Program-made: the position numbers and the translations under genes | Shown: positions 10,279 to 21,945 of the stretch, in pieces | How the letters are laid out: every line of letters begins with the position of its first letter | Position numbering within the stretch: position 1 is the stretch's first letter | The notes under the pieces: model-generated | Seen by the model: only the letters and a program-made list of their open reading frames with translations | The model's database searches: none | What the model was told of the DNA's origin: nothing | DNA from: Opisthocomus hoazin | Lineage: Eukaryota > Chordata > Aves > Opisthocomiformes > Opisthocomidae | Length of the DNA stretch: 64,000 nt | Assembly (NCBI RefSeq): GCF_030867145.1 | Contig: NC_134414.1 | Span: forward strand, 77,924,504-77,988,503 | Reading direction: 5' to 3'

Positions 10279-12354
10279 GCTGTAAGTCTTGGCACTCAAA
10301 TCAGCCTTTGTTAGGTTGTACTTCAAAGACTGGAGTGCTATGAAGAGCCTCTGGTTTAGACTGAGTCTGAAAAACAGAAGTGTTGGTATAATTTATATTC
10401 TATAGCAGTAAAGAATAAACTAGAAAAACCCCGCATATCTCCCATTTAAAAGATCTCCTTATCTTTTTTTCTGTGTGTTCTGCTTATTTTTAAGCCTTTT
10501 TTTTAGTGTTGTTTCTGATTTTTGTGGGGGACATTGGAATAAAGGATTTGTGATAGTTATAGTGAAACTGAGAACAAACTATTTAGTCAAGATTATTCCC
10601 ATCTTCTCTGTCATTGTTGCCTGTTAGGGAAAATACATCGTTTTAGGAAGAGAAATGCCATCAGACAAGGAAGCAGATCATACTCACCCTAGCAAGCATG
10701 AATTTTTAGGAGTCTATGAGTTATCGTTTTTCAGATGTGTGGAAAAGTTTGAGATTTCAGGCTGTGTGTTTCTGTGATTCAAAGCAACTGTATAAGAGAT
10801 GGATGCTTGCAAATTGTTTATGATGTAAACTAATAAGTGTATGTTTTAAAAATTAATGGGGAAACAATAATTTATTTAACTTTGCATGCTTACCATTTAT
10901 GTTTAGAAGCACTATAGTGAGCAGTATGGAGAAAATAATAGACTTTTTCAATAATTAATTTGCTATTGTAGCAAATACAAATTACATCATTATTCTAAAG
11001 GATTATTAAAATTTAGTTATAAAAATACTGGGTTTACAGACTTTTTAATATTAGAAAGAAAATGTTTTTATATCATCAGTTTTCTTAATTTTCTCAGAAA
11101 AGCAAAATATAAAGTGGTCTTTCACATTCTGATGTATACATATAATGCACTGAACCTCTCAAAACTTCCTGTAAGAGAGATGCCCTGAAAGGAAAAGAAT
11201 TCTTTCTTCTAGAAAAACAGAGATTCAGGAACATAATTTACTTTCAAGTCAAACAACACTGAGATTGCATAAAATGTTAATGTGAGCTATAAAAGGCTTT
11301 AAGGTGAAAGAATGTGGTGACTGTAAAGTCAGGTACGCAGAAGCTTGGAAAGCCTGACAGTGTATTTTTACACAGAGCCATTTGTGATTAGTGAGTCTTT
11401 GACTCTTTTTCACATACCATGTTTCCCACAGCTCCCTGCCTCAATTATTGTTGGAGATCCGTTTTGCTCTTTGCATCCTTCATTCAGTTACTACTACTCA
11501 ACTAGGAGTTGAGTCGATCCACAGCCAGCCAGCCCCATTAGTATTTCAGGTCTCACCATCCGGTGTGTGGTCCCCCAGGCTTATTTATGAGCGATTTAAC
11601 AGTCAGCTCCGGTGTTCTGTGTGGCTGTGATACGTTACAGGAACTGTAGTCTGGGCAGTTGCCCCCCAAAGAGTAGAATTAGTGTGTGAAGAACCTAAAC
11701 TATCAGGGCAAAATGATGGACAGTGGCAGCTCTGGAAAATATGGTTTAATATTTTGCTAAGCTGGAATGTTTTAAAAGTGCTGAAAATTTTAATTTTTAC
11801 TTTATAGTATGTAAAGAAACATTTTTTGCTAGACTTTTTTTTTTAAATTTTGATTCTGTATTTGATTTTTTTAATCAGTCATTCCATACAGTGTAGTACT
11901 TTTCATGAAAATAAGATTATTGTGAAGACATACCTATCTGGACTAAATGAACATGTATAGCACCTTCACTTATTCGGCAAAATCAGTTGATTTTTCCTTA
12001 CCTCATCCTTCAATATGAATTGTACAAGTCTGTAAATTTTTTTTTCTAGGAAAATGTTAGCCATAGCCATAATTCATCAAGGTAAATTTCTGCCTGAATT
12101 CTTGAAAATATTGGTATTGTTATGACCATGTAAAACAGGATTTAACAGTGAAAACTCTTAGATGATCTTATCCATGAGTAACACTGCTTCCTCTGTTTAT
12201 AACCATTTCAAATGTTTAAAATAATTCCAGTTTACTGTGAATTATCTGCAGAGGTCATAACATTACGTTGACTAAATTTTTAATTAATTCTAAAGGGTAG
12301 ATTGAGACTGACTTGCTTAGTTGTTGTGGAAAGAATAATTGTATCAAATTACAG

Positions 12355-12475
12355 AGACTTGAAGAAGAAACTGGGAAGTCAAAGTCTAAAAAAACACAAA
12401 AAGGCCATATATTTGTGATTCACAAAAGCCAAAAAGTCATTGCAAGATCAGATGTCACAGGATTTTATTATCCAG
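12355..12475 (+). CDS. VWA3B: VWA3B exon, start of DUF4537-type region
   Basis: The acceptor is ...AAATTACAG, ending at 12354, and the donor is TATCCAG|GTATAT at 12476. The exon enters in phase 0 directly after the 5278-5497 exon and encodes RLEEETGKSKSKKTQKG, then HIFVIHKSQKVIARSDVTGF and YYP, ending one base into a Gly codon. The first third is a basic Lys/Ser-rich linker. The 'VIARSD-TGFYYPG' block is the characteristic opening of the DUF4537 region, a Tudor-like or SH3-like small beta-barrel fold in family descriptions. The molecular function of this domain in VWA3B is not established. Frame upstream of 12355 belongs to the intron. Confidence 0.88.
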
Positions 12476-13260
12476 GTATATATTTTTGTCTACATTTTAA
12501 ATATTTTTTAGAGTTTCTTAATACTGATAAAACATTAGTTTTGATCATAATTAACTGCTCCTGCCTTAAACAGACTTAATAATACATGTGCATGTTCATG
12601 AAAAATGAATATATATCTTGTGTGTGACATATATACATTTGTAAAAAACCGGACGTTTTCTAAAGTGAGAAAGCAATCATACGTTTATATAAGAAGAGTA
12701 TGGAAGGTAATCTGAGTATCCGAGAGCATCAACCTATCCCTCTTTGATGTCTCCCTTGAATGTTTCTGTTGAGCATTTGGCAAAAGCTGAGCTTTTGCAT
12801 GTGTTCAAACAATTCATTAAATGCTTCTATGTTTTTGTTGAGTTTTGAGCCAGAATGATTACTAGGTAAAATGGTGTTCTGTTGTTCGCTAAGAAAAATC
12901 ATGTGTGTGTGTTTTTGCATTACCTTTATTGCTTGTTTTTTTTTTTTTTAAATTACATCTTTTTAACTATGATAATTGCTTCATTGTGTCAACAATCATC
13001 CGCCTGATCAGACTGCAAATTTCAGACCTGGGCTTAAAAATTATTCTTCTTTTTATGGCATATTAAGAATGGTTACTAAGATTCTATTTTTTTCTCTATT
13101 GCCCTAGCACAGCTTACCCTAGCTAAATGAAGATGAAGAACGTATAGTATAGATTACCTTTGACCGCAGTGATGTGTAACAGCTTATAGGGTTTTTAAAG
13201 CAAATTTTCACAAGGGGTAAAAGAAAAGCATTTGAATATTTTATGATGTTGGTTTTTTAG
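12476..13260. other. VWA3B: VWA3B intron, no feature seen
   Basis: This is an AT-rich intron of 785 bp with a poly(T) run near 12937-12950. No further exon is needed because the flanking phases match (1/1). Confidence 0.8.
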
Positions 13261-13385
13261 GAACTATAACAAAGAATATCAGTTCTACCTGTGCACTTGT
13301 TGACTTCAACAATGGGGAGACCTCGATTGTACCTGTGAAGTTCGCTATACCTGTGGGAGGTGCTATGCCATGCCCATATCTGCAG
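13261..13385 (+). CDS. VWA3B: VWA3B exon, DUF4537-type core, first part
   Basis: The acceptor is a GGTTTTTTAG tract ending at 13260 and the donor is CTGCAG|GTGAAA at 13386. Two bases complete the Gly codon of GFYYPG, and 41 codons follow: TITKNISSTCALVDFNNGET, SIVPVKFAIPVGGAMPCPYL and Q. The alternating hydrophobic pattern and the GGAMPCP block match the beta-rich core of the DUF4537 region. It ends in phase 0. The codons read cleanly with no stop, and the boundaries are the only ones keeping the block intact, so this is one of the surest exons. Confidence 0.92.
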
Positions 13386-14548
13386 GTGAAAAATTGTGGG
13401 GTTTTTATGACAGCAAATACGTATTTTTAATTTTGTTTATTTGGTCACACGTAGAATAAAGGATAGATGATTTTTTTAGTCTTTTAAATACATCTGTTTA
13501 TTTTAAGGAAGAATTTTTAGTGATAGTAATATCACGCAATTTTCAACATGCTATTTTTCATTTGTTTGGAGCTTGATTTCATTATAATCCTTTTCCTTTG
13601 TTTATTAGAATTCTTTATTATTTTCTTTATAAAACATGAATATTTGGACACCTATAGAAGAAAGTTGAGCTATTTACCAGCAGAATGATTGTTTCCTGGC
13701 ACACAGATTATGAATGAAGGAAAGCCTTTTATATGCAGTGTAATGTACAGCAGGTTATAATCCTTTGTTTTTCACAGCATATTTTAAATCCAGCAGATAC
13801 CCTTATACTAAGGCAAATAACAGTAAAAAAAAAATTTCTTATTCCATTTCTCATTTTATTTATCAGCCGACTATCTGTAATCACAGTTGTTTTTTCAGGT
13901 GATTCTTATTTTACACACAACAGTGATGATGGATACAGAAAGGATACAGAATGGATACAGCTGTTATGAATACAAAAAGCATTTTTATAACTATTTTGTT
14001 ACACTTTAAACAAGAGATGTGCCTTATTTTCCCTTTGAAATGAAGGCAAATCTTGATCAGCTTGTTCCTGTTACTCTGTAAGGGGACCATCCAATTCTAG
14101 AGAAGTTCTACAGAATTTGATAGTAAATTGTGACTTCTGTGTTCATTTTTTAAATGATTTTGTATAGGTCAGTTGCATATGGAATTCTCTTAAATTCTCA
14201 AGGTTGCTTTAAAAGCTTGCTAAAAAAATATGAATTGGCACAAAGTTCAAGGGGCTGAAGAGTTGTAAGTTTCCTCATTCTGTTTAACTTGCTAGTTGAG
14301 CCTTGGTATATTTAGTAGGCCTCTGTGCTTTATTTTTGCTTTGTGTCCTCTCCTTGAATCAGTGGAAATTGGGAGTTATCAGTACATGCAAGGACCAAGT
14401 TCTTCTTTTCTTTTAAAGATCCATGTTGAAGCATGGTAACATGTTAGAATGATGATTCATGTAAAAATATCTTAATATTTACCTTTTATGTCTTGTAAAA
14501 CATACAAGTTACACTGTTCTTGCAAACGGATGCTTTCGTGGCATGTAG
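13386..14548. other. VWA3B: VWA3B intron, no feature seen
   Basis: This is an AT-rich intron of 1163 bp. A small GGATACAG triplication lies near 13930-13960. The ORF that starts at 13733 has no splice-site support. Confidence 0.75.
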
Positions 14549-14686
14549 GTTGGAGATTATGTGTTTGCCAGAACTGGGACACAGACAGGAAATGAATATT
14601 ATGCACCTGCCATTGTCATAGCAACACCAAAGAGGGTGGAAATATGTGATAAACTCTACACAGTTCTGATGTACAACAGCAGAAAA
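14549..14686 (+). CDS. VWA3B: VWA3B exon, DUF4537-type core, second part
   Basis: The acceptor is GGCATGTAG, ending at 14548, and the donor is AGAAAA|GTAAGT at 14687, a near-perfect site. It is exactly 46 codons in phase 0: VGDYVFARTGTQTGNEYYAP, AIVIATPKRVEICDKLYTVL and MYNSRK. The VGDYV-AR and YY-PAIVIA-P blocks are the most recognisable part of the DUF4537 region. The open frame extends beyond the donor to about 14761, but that extension is intronic. It continues smoothly in phase 0 into the exon at 15221. Confidence 0.93.
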
Positions 14687-15220
14687 GTAAGTAAACCTAG
14701 AAGACAATACAAATTTGGCAATGGAATTACCATTGTTCTGTTTCTGATGAGGCAGATATAACTTTCCAGGCTCATGAGCTCGCTGTCTCAATCCCTGTCT
14801 CCAGCTAACCAAAGTAAATCAGATTTCAGGGCTCAACAAAGTGCTCATGTAATAGACATGAATCAAGAAATCCTGTAGGGTAATTTATTCTTAAATCATA
14901 CTCTGTGCTTTTCCTCTTTAATCCATTTGGTAGCTTTCACAAGCTCCATGCTGCTAAAATGCAAAACATACGGGGTTTTATCACAGTCAGTAGAGTCTTC
15001 AGTTCATTCAGTTATGTTTGTTTGTAAGCCATTATGAAAATTTTACTATATTTTTCATAGTGCATATTAAGAAAATTTACTTTGTACTTGAAACTTTTAT
15101 CTTCGTTATTTAGAGGCTGATTACTGTTACACTAAAACAGTTGGCTTTTTATGTGTATGTATCTTCATTGTTTCTGACATTTAGATTTAAATTAGATGAA
15201 TGTTCATTGTAATATTGCAG
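14687..15220. other. VWA3B: VWA3B intron, no feature seen
   Basis: This is a short AT-rich intron of 534 bp with phase 0 on both sides. Confidence 0.8.
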
Positions 15221-15318
15221 GAACACTGTGTAAGAAGTGGGCTTATTAAAATCAGCCAAATGAAGTATGCCTTTTCCTGTCGGTACATAAGAATGGTGCA
15301 GATGGTGGATTATATGGC
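15221..15318 (+). CDS. VWA3B: VWA3B exon, end of DUF4537-type region
   Basis: The acceptor is TAATATTGCAG, ending at 15220, and the donor is ATGGC|GTGAGT at 15319. It contains 32 codons plus two bases, EHCVRSGLIKISQMKYAFSC then RYIRMVQMVDYM, and ends with an Ala codon (GC plus C of the next exon). The RS-LIKIS--KYAFSC motif closes the conserved domain; cysteines flank it at both ends. There is no free-standing ORF here because the exon is short, and the call rests on splice sites, phase and motif continuity. Confidence 0.92.
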
Positions 15319-18300
15319 GTGAGTATACTTGAACCTAAAAATATATGTTATTTTACGTGAATCCTAAATGTTGCACTTCAGATTCCACTACGCTGCCAGA
15401 TTTCCATATGTAGCACTCTAACTGCAGTTGTTGTGAACTCGCTTGCTCTACGCGTGCAACCAAGTGATTTGACCCACAAATGCGTCAATCAGAAGAGCAG
15501 TAACTGTCTGTCCTACCATTTTATTATCTGGCAGTTTATTGCCCTATTTTCAGTTTAGACACATTGGTGGGATGTGATAGTTTGAAGCTTAGCCCCAGGA
15601 AGCTGTGAGAGGATTGCTGAAAGGTGATTCTATTTGCTGTAGACTTTATTTTTCTTTTAAGATATTTATTATGATACAAAGCTATGCATTAAATCGCAGG
15701 TTGCTTCCAAGATACTGAATCTTCTACTGGGCTTAAATCTGGGGAATGATCAGGAGAGAGTGTGTAGGATGAATATGAGCCCCTGCTTTAGTTCTGCAGA
15801 ACTTATGTACAGCAGGGGTAACATTTTTCTGGTGTGAAGTGTGTGCTGAAGGTGCAGTGGTTCCACGTGATTGTGGATTCCTTTTTCGTATTGTATGAAG
15901 TTCTAGTTTAATCCATTTGAAATAGCATTGGATTGTGATAACCTTCAGAGCACAAACAATCTCTCACAGCAAACAACAACAGATCTGAGGAAGTAGACTA
16001 AGATCAGAAAAATAATCTAGGGCTGTTTCTCCATAATAGATTCCCAACCTCCAGCAATTTGTGATTTAAGAATTTTCTGAAGCAGAATAGGAGTCTCTTT
16101 ATTAACAGCTGATGGATTTTTCTTCCACGAATTTTTGTGGTTACGTTTTTGAACCCATGTAAACCTTTATCATCCATAGCCTCTTCCCAGAAGGAGGTTT
16201 GCATTTTCACATTTTGTGGGAAGAAACATATACTTTTGTTTTGAATCTTCCATCTGCCTTGACATCCCATAGGGTTTCTAGACTGAAGGAGTTCCTCTTC
16301 CGTGTATGTCAACATAGTATGGGCACTGCTGCCAAAGAGTTGTATCATCTCTGTCACAGGAAATTTCTTCCCAAGAGGTTGCATGAACAGGACAAATCCC
16401 ACCTTTAAAGGAAGTTTTAGAAGTTCTTCATTTTTATTGAAATATTCTAATATGATGGTCAGTGTTAAAAATTACATCTAAAAATTATGGGTGAGGGTTA
16501 CAGGCATGGGCTGATCTATGGATTCCCTGAGAATGCTGGAACAAAAAAGCAACACTGATTCAAGACCTGTTTCCCACACATTTTCTAGTAGTGATTCTGG
16601 TGCAGTTTGAAACTTGCTCTCTGCCAGCTTGCAGCCACAGCACATAAAAAAATGAATACCCTCACTCTACTGAACAGAATTCCAAATCCGGAAATACATC
16701 AATGCCTCTTTCCAGGCCAGATCACCGACATGATGGTTGCCTCTCTTCACTGAAAAGCAAACCTGAAGACCATGATTTCCTACTTAATGCATACAACCAG
16801 TTGAAAAGAGGCAGGAATAAAACTGAGCTGAGTTCCAGCAAAATCAGTGGAAGTCTTTCCCTTCCTCTGAGTTATATTCTAAATGAGTTATCTTATTAAA
16901 AAAGATGTGAATAAATGCATAAGCAATAAGGGTGGCTTCAATTCTACATGCTTTGTTTCATGAGTGAGTGTTTTAATATCAGTTTTAATATTCATTCTCC
17001 AAACAGACTTTATTGGCAAGCTGACTTGCTGTTGTTATGTACAAATGATGATAAAATAGTGCTGAAATGATGATGACAAACAAAGGAATTCTTTGGAGAA
17101 CTGACTGAAATGAATGCACTGAATTTTTGCAAATGAGAAATAAATGTACTCATTAGATCTAAATTTTAGATGAAGTGATATCAAATCTGGCAGATCTCTG
17201 GGTAAAATTGTATGTGAAACTACATATTCAAGTCATATTAATTGTGAATTTCTATATAGTGTTTCCAGCTAGTAAACACTGATTCAGTTGTAAATGCACT
17301 GGCCAGTTTGTATAGCAGATGATTGAAATTAAATTAATGAAATCTAAATAAAAACACAGAATCACAGAATCATGTAATGTTAGGGTTGGAAGGGACCTCT
17401 GGGGATCATCTAGTCCAACCCCCCTGCCAAAGCAGGGTCACCTACAGCGGGCTGCACAGGACCTTGTCCAGGCGGGTCTTGAATATCTCCAGAGAAGGAG
17501 ACTCCACAACCTCCCTGGGCAGCCTGTTCCAGTGCTCCGTCACCCTCAGAGAGAAGAAGTTCTTCCTCATGTTCAGCTGGAACTTCCTCTGCTTCAGTTT
17601 GTGCCTGTTGCCCCTTGTGCTGTCGCTGGGCACCACTAAAAAGAGTTTGGACCCATCCTTTTGACGCCCACATCTGAGATATTTATAAGCATTTCTAAAA
17701 GATGCCTTCTCAGCCTTCTCTTCTTCAGGCTCAACAAGCCCAGCTCCCTCAGCCTCTCCTCATAGGAGGGATGCTCCAGTCCCCTCATCATCTTGGTAGT
17801 CCTCCCCTGGACTCTCTGCAGTAGTTTCAAAAAATATTGGTGCCACAGCGCAAAATAATGGATTCTCAGTTAAGGTATTTTATCCCCTTTAAACCAAACT
17901 AAGACAGTTTTTAGCCTGGCCTGGAATAGGGCATAAATTTTACAAGCATAATGATTGAGCACACCAATGTCTTACCATTGTTTTAAGGTCTGAAGTTTTC
18001 AACTTCATCGTTTCTGTTTTTTTCTCGCAGCAGTTGTAGATTTTAGAAACAAACAACCATACTGAGATGATAATATTTTACTGCCAAATGTGTCTATTTT
18101 TGAGGATAGCACTATTCAGATTGCCCTCAAATACCTCTGTTAAAGGAACACAAAAAGTACCTCCAAACAGTATTCTTTCAAATGCTATTACTTACATCTG
18201 ATTGCTGGTGTTTTCAAGACACCAGGGCCTAGACACACAAAAGGATGTCATGGGACTCAGAGCAGAAACATTTGAGCATTTGGCAGCTGTGAGAGTGGAC

Positions 18301-20200
18301 TTTAGGTACTGTGGCTCCATGGATGTATATTGAATGTTGAGATGTATAGCACAGAGTGTGGTGAAATGTATAAAGCAGCCAATAAGAGAGCTGAGCATCT
18401 GCAACTGGGATTCTCTTAACTTAGATACCCACTTACATCCCCGAACTAGACATATTTGAGCCTTTGGGATACCCAGGGACCTCTGTTGGCATTGGATAAA
18501 CTACACAAACAGTAATTTTTAGCATGTAGGCAACATAGACCTAACCCCCAGGTACCCAGATGAAGTGCATTGGTGTGCCAATAAAAACCTCAGTGATCAC
18601 TACTGATCCACAGTATTCCACGATTTGCTGCCAGAATCAGAGCACCTTCTTTTGTACATTCCCAACTTTATCATCTGCTGCAATATGTTTCTTTTAATCT
18701 TTTTCCACATTATGCATCATACCTGGTTCTGCTGAATTTTTAGTTTCTTTTCCAAGAATTAATGATAGAGGCCTGGTACGATAGAGCTTTTATGTTAAAA
18801 GTCTTTTAACTTTCCTACTTCTTGGATCTATAACTCTCTACAGTAAATTGCTTTGTAAGATTTGAGTAGGCAGTCCCTGACAATCTCACTAATTCAGAAT
18901 GTTTGTTTTTTGCTTGTAACGTTTTCAGCTAGGTTTTGAGTTGTCTGTAAAGCCACATACTTGTAAAGTGAAACCTCGTTCCTTTCCTGCTGCTTAACAT
19001 ATCGCTTTAGTACCATATAGACATGCATAATGTCCTCTTCGGGCATTGACTATATTAACTCAGTGGCTGCATCATAAAAAGCTGTTATAGGCCATGATTT
19101 TACTTTATATTTGTTTCTTTGTGCAACTGTCATGCCCTGTTGAATGACTGTTTTCCTGTTATGAGGAGGCGTGCATTCAAAGCCATTAAACAACTGTGTT
19201 CCATTAGTTACACATTGATCAGTTACTAGTGTGAGCAATGCCACGGCAGTGCTCCAGCCCAGACTGAGACGGAGTTTCCATTGGAGCCCCTACCTTTTAG
19301 AGGGCACGGAAGTGTGCTTCCCACTGAAACTTATTATTCATTACATTCTAAAATAGATACCTACCTCCCATGTCATACTTATCAGAGGGGAACAGTGCCG
19401 CATATTGCTCATGGATACGCACAGATCTAATGAGAACATGCTGACATTGTTGACAGAAAACAATTAGAAGCATGATTTAATCAGAAAGCAAACAAAAAAT
19501 TGAATGCAATACGATATGAAGCTCAAAAAGAGACAATCCTTGTGTGCTAAGTCCCATAGAAGTAAGAGGAAAAAATTAAAAGGGATAGCCCAGGATCCTC
19601 TGTCATCAAGGAGTCTGCAGTGCACATAGATGTATTACAACAGCTTGGGGAACTCTTCAGCTCTGGGTTCTTTGGGATTGTCTTCTGATATTTATGTGGT
19701 GTGTACTAGGGGTCATGCTTACTTTGCTAATCTTTAGAGGTACTAGTATAGCTCGTCGTTTTAATATCAGATGCTAGCATCTGTGTGGGGTGTTTTCCTG
19801 CCATCACAGTGGAGAGAAATAATTATGGCAGGACAAGCAGTCTGCAAACATAACTAACAAATTCCATATGCAAAGTAAAACACTATGTGCTCTGAGCCCA
19901 CACCGTAAAAGACAATTATTGCCCAGATCCTTTTTGGAGTCATAAGAGAGAGACAGAATTAGGGGCCAGACCTAATTCTGTCTTAGGCTATTCTGTACTT
20001 ATTTTGTAAATAAAAGGGAAACTGGATTGTAAGACATTTATAGCCCTGTCAAATGGTCAAGAATGCATTAAGTCCTTCTCTTGTCAGTACTGTGAGATGT
20101 GGGAAAAGGTGAAATCTATGATGTCATGTAAAAAAGGATTTGAAGTAGTATACAATATGCATGCTTTTAGCTTAGTAAATTTCCTTGTCTGATTTTCTAG
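15319..20200. other. VWA3B: VWA3B last intron (4.9 kb)
   Basis: The phase matches (2/2) on both sides. The intron holds the degenerate CR1 at 17355-17828. I saw no exon elsewhere, and several ORFs of 60-130 codons lack splice support. Confidence 0.75.
17355..17828 (-). mobile_element. CR1 LINE 3' end, degenerate
   Basis: CACAGAATCACAGAATCATG, the reverse complement of the tail octamers, is followed by GGGTTGGAAGGGACCTCTGG and the full CR1 3' region. On the minus strand the ORF2 C-terminus is recognisable ([20 protein letters not shown]). Upstream RRLRRHLLEMLINI and downstream parts lie in different frames, 17636-17830 against 17442-17636, so at least one indel has broken it. It is more decayed than the copies at 1021 and 62673 and truncated at 5' near 17828. 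Confidence 0.93.
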
Positions 20201-20450
20201 CGTGGACAGAGACACCACAAAGCCCTATCCTCACTCATCTGTGGAAGATGCAGGAGAAGAAGCAAAGAAAAGTATTGTGAAAGAAGATAGGGGAAAAAAG
20301 AAAAAGAAGAGGAGAGCAGAAGACAAAAGACATCCCAGGAAGAGGATGTCGGACTCTGATGAGCTAAAACAGAGAGAAAGAAGTTCACTGCCTAGCAATG
20401 AAGAAGAATTTGAAGGTAAAGAAGTAGCTCTGAAAAATTATGAAGATTAG
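20201..20450 (+). CDS. VWA3B: VWA3B terminal coding exon
   Basis: The acceptor is CTGATTTTCTAG, ending at 20200. The first base C completes an Ala codon, and the frame then reads VDRDTTKPYPHSSVEDAGEE, followed by a strongly basic stretch (GKKKKKRRAEDKRHPRKR, about residues 31-48 of the exon) and an acidic/Ser end, stopping at TAG 20448-20450. The basic run resembles a bipartite nuclear-localisation or nucleic-acid/tubulin-binding patch, but no role is established. A GAAG|GTAAAG site at 20415/20416 could act as an alternative donor; since the frame reaches a stop shortly after and a poly(A) site follows, I take this as the last exon. Confidence 0.87.
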
Positions 20451-20635
20451 GGATTAAACAGATCTGATGGGCCTTCAGTTAATCCCCACACATGGAACCA
20501 ATTTTCTGCATTTCTGGATGTTAGACCAGTCTGATTTCCCACGTCCTCTGTGACAAGTTTCTTCCACCTCCTTTGGAAACCGTTCTTCACACTGATCATT
20601 CTCAGCATGTGTTTCCACAGCGAAGGAAAAAACTA

Positions 20636-20641
20636 AATAAA
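20636..20641 (+). terminator. proximal poly(A) signal candidate
   Basis: AATAAA lies 186 bp after the VWA3B stop codon. No obvious GT/T-rich element was seen close downstream, so it is weaker than the distal one. Confidence 0.4.
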
Positions 20642-21922
20642 GCATGTTCAGGCACATGCTACCTTAATTTCCCTAACATTTGTAGTAGCAGTGAAGATGC
20701 AATAACACCAACCTTGGTACCTGCTAAAAAGCAGAGTATATATTCCAGTCCCTCTACTGCTTGTTACTTGTTAGATTAAAGGTATGTCTATATTGCAGGC
20801 ATTAAATTATTGCATATAGAGCGCAATGCTTCAAAGGTTGAATTGCTTTTAGTGTCTGAGCTAGCTTAGTTAAAGCTGACAGCAGTATCTATGCTCCATG
20901 TCACGCAGTAGAGACCTGGGCTAGTGTGGGTCTGCCATTACATGCCACAGTCAGCTCTTCATTTTAAAAATCCTACTGTCCATACCTGCTAGTTGTACCT
21001 CCTTGTACTAACACACTCATTAGTTATTTACTTGCAGAAATAGTGGATTATAGATTCACTCAATCATCATCTTGTCAATCAACTTGATTTGGCTGGTCTG
21101 AACTTTCCTTCTACATTCTCACTCATCTGTTAAAGATTGTCTGCAAATTTTATTTTTATTGCTTATAATGGGTATTATGGTGCCCACTGCATTTTAGGAG
21201 TGGCCTGGTTGGAATTATATGAGCGCAGAGGTGCTGGTCTTGTCCTGTAGCTCTGTGAGAGACCAGAGCTTCCACAGGTAGGACCAATTCACTGAAAACG
21301 CTCAGTTATCCCAGACTCCTCCCTCTTGGAAATCTTGAGATGCAGATGCTGAGTAAATGTGAAATAATGCTAATAAGATCAGCAAGTCCTGTTACTGATT
21401 CCATGCAGGTTGAAGGAAAGATTAAATGGGAGCAGTGGCTATCTACACATTTGAATCCTGCCTAGACTTACCAAATTATCTCATAGGAATCTATCAAGAC
21501 TCTGACAAGACTTCAAGGTAGTATGCAGGCCAAACATGCTAAAGAGGGTACACTGTGTCCTTCTTATGACACCATGGACATTGGACATGCCTTTTTTTTT
21601 TAGCTTAAATGTATTTTCGTTTACATATCCTTCTGTGTTTTATCAGAAGGGAAAGTCAGAGAGCAGACAAAAATGTTAAATACGACTATGCGGTCATCCT
21701 CACAGGGTTTCATTAGATGTCTCTTTATCCAATCTCTGTACATGGTTGTGTATTTACCCTCTTTGGGTGTAGATATTTGTCCCATTTTTAAACTATGCTA
21801 ATGATTTCATAGCATTTTGTGTATACAATTTTGTAAATTGTATCTAATGTGTTACTTAACCTCTGACTTACATGGCTATTTTAACTGTGTTTATGCTGAA
21901 TTTAATTTTAAAGAGTGAAGAG

Positions 21923-21928
21923 AATAAA
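21923..21928 (+). terminator. distal poly(A) signal candidate
   Basis: AATAAA is followed about 20 bp later by a likely cleavage region and the T-rich GGCATTGTTTTTTCCTTCC element, the classic arrangement. This makes it the best VWA3B 3' end candidate. Confidence 0.6.
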
Positions 21929-21945
21929 GCAAACAAATTTGCCTG

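Larger units (their letters stand above)
5498..12354. other. VWA3B: large VWA3B intron (6.9 kb)
   Basis: The flanking exons join in phase 0 to 0, so no coding exon is required here. Inside I see a probable CR1 scrap at 9172-9215, a short TA/CA dinucleotide patch at 7001-7037, and an unexplained open block at about 10,061-10,278 (see the separate entry). Candidate exons at 8522 and 9061 were rejected. Confidence 0.7.
1..21945 (+). other. VWA3B: VWA3B gene, 3' part (exons, introns and 3'UTR)
   Basis: This entry gives the overall gene span; the exons are listed separately. Seven exons from 2352 to 20450 join with compatible phases (2-2-0-1-0-0-2) into 333 codons plus a stop, and every one has an AG acceptor and, except the last, a GT donor. 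The joined protein has an N-terminal linker, then a DUF4537-type region with GFYYPG, GGAMPCP, VGDYVFAR and NEYYAPAIVIA blocks, then a basic tail. DUF4537 is known from VWA3B and C11orf16. The CNGA3 start exon downstream on the same strand matches the mammalian VWA3B-CNGA3 order, which favours VWA3B. The von Willebrand A domain and the N-terminal half must lie upstream of the window. The cellular role of VWA3B is poorly defined. Gene identity is inferred from remembered family features and synteny, without a database search. Confidence 0.8.
20451..21945 (+). other. VWA3B: VWA3B probable 3'UTR
   Basis: Non-coding sequence runs from the stop to just past the AATAAA at 21923. The next recognised feature is far downstream. 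The exact end is inferred from the poly(A) signal and the T-rich stretch after it. The ORF at 20573 is a short chance frame. Confidence 0.6.
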
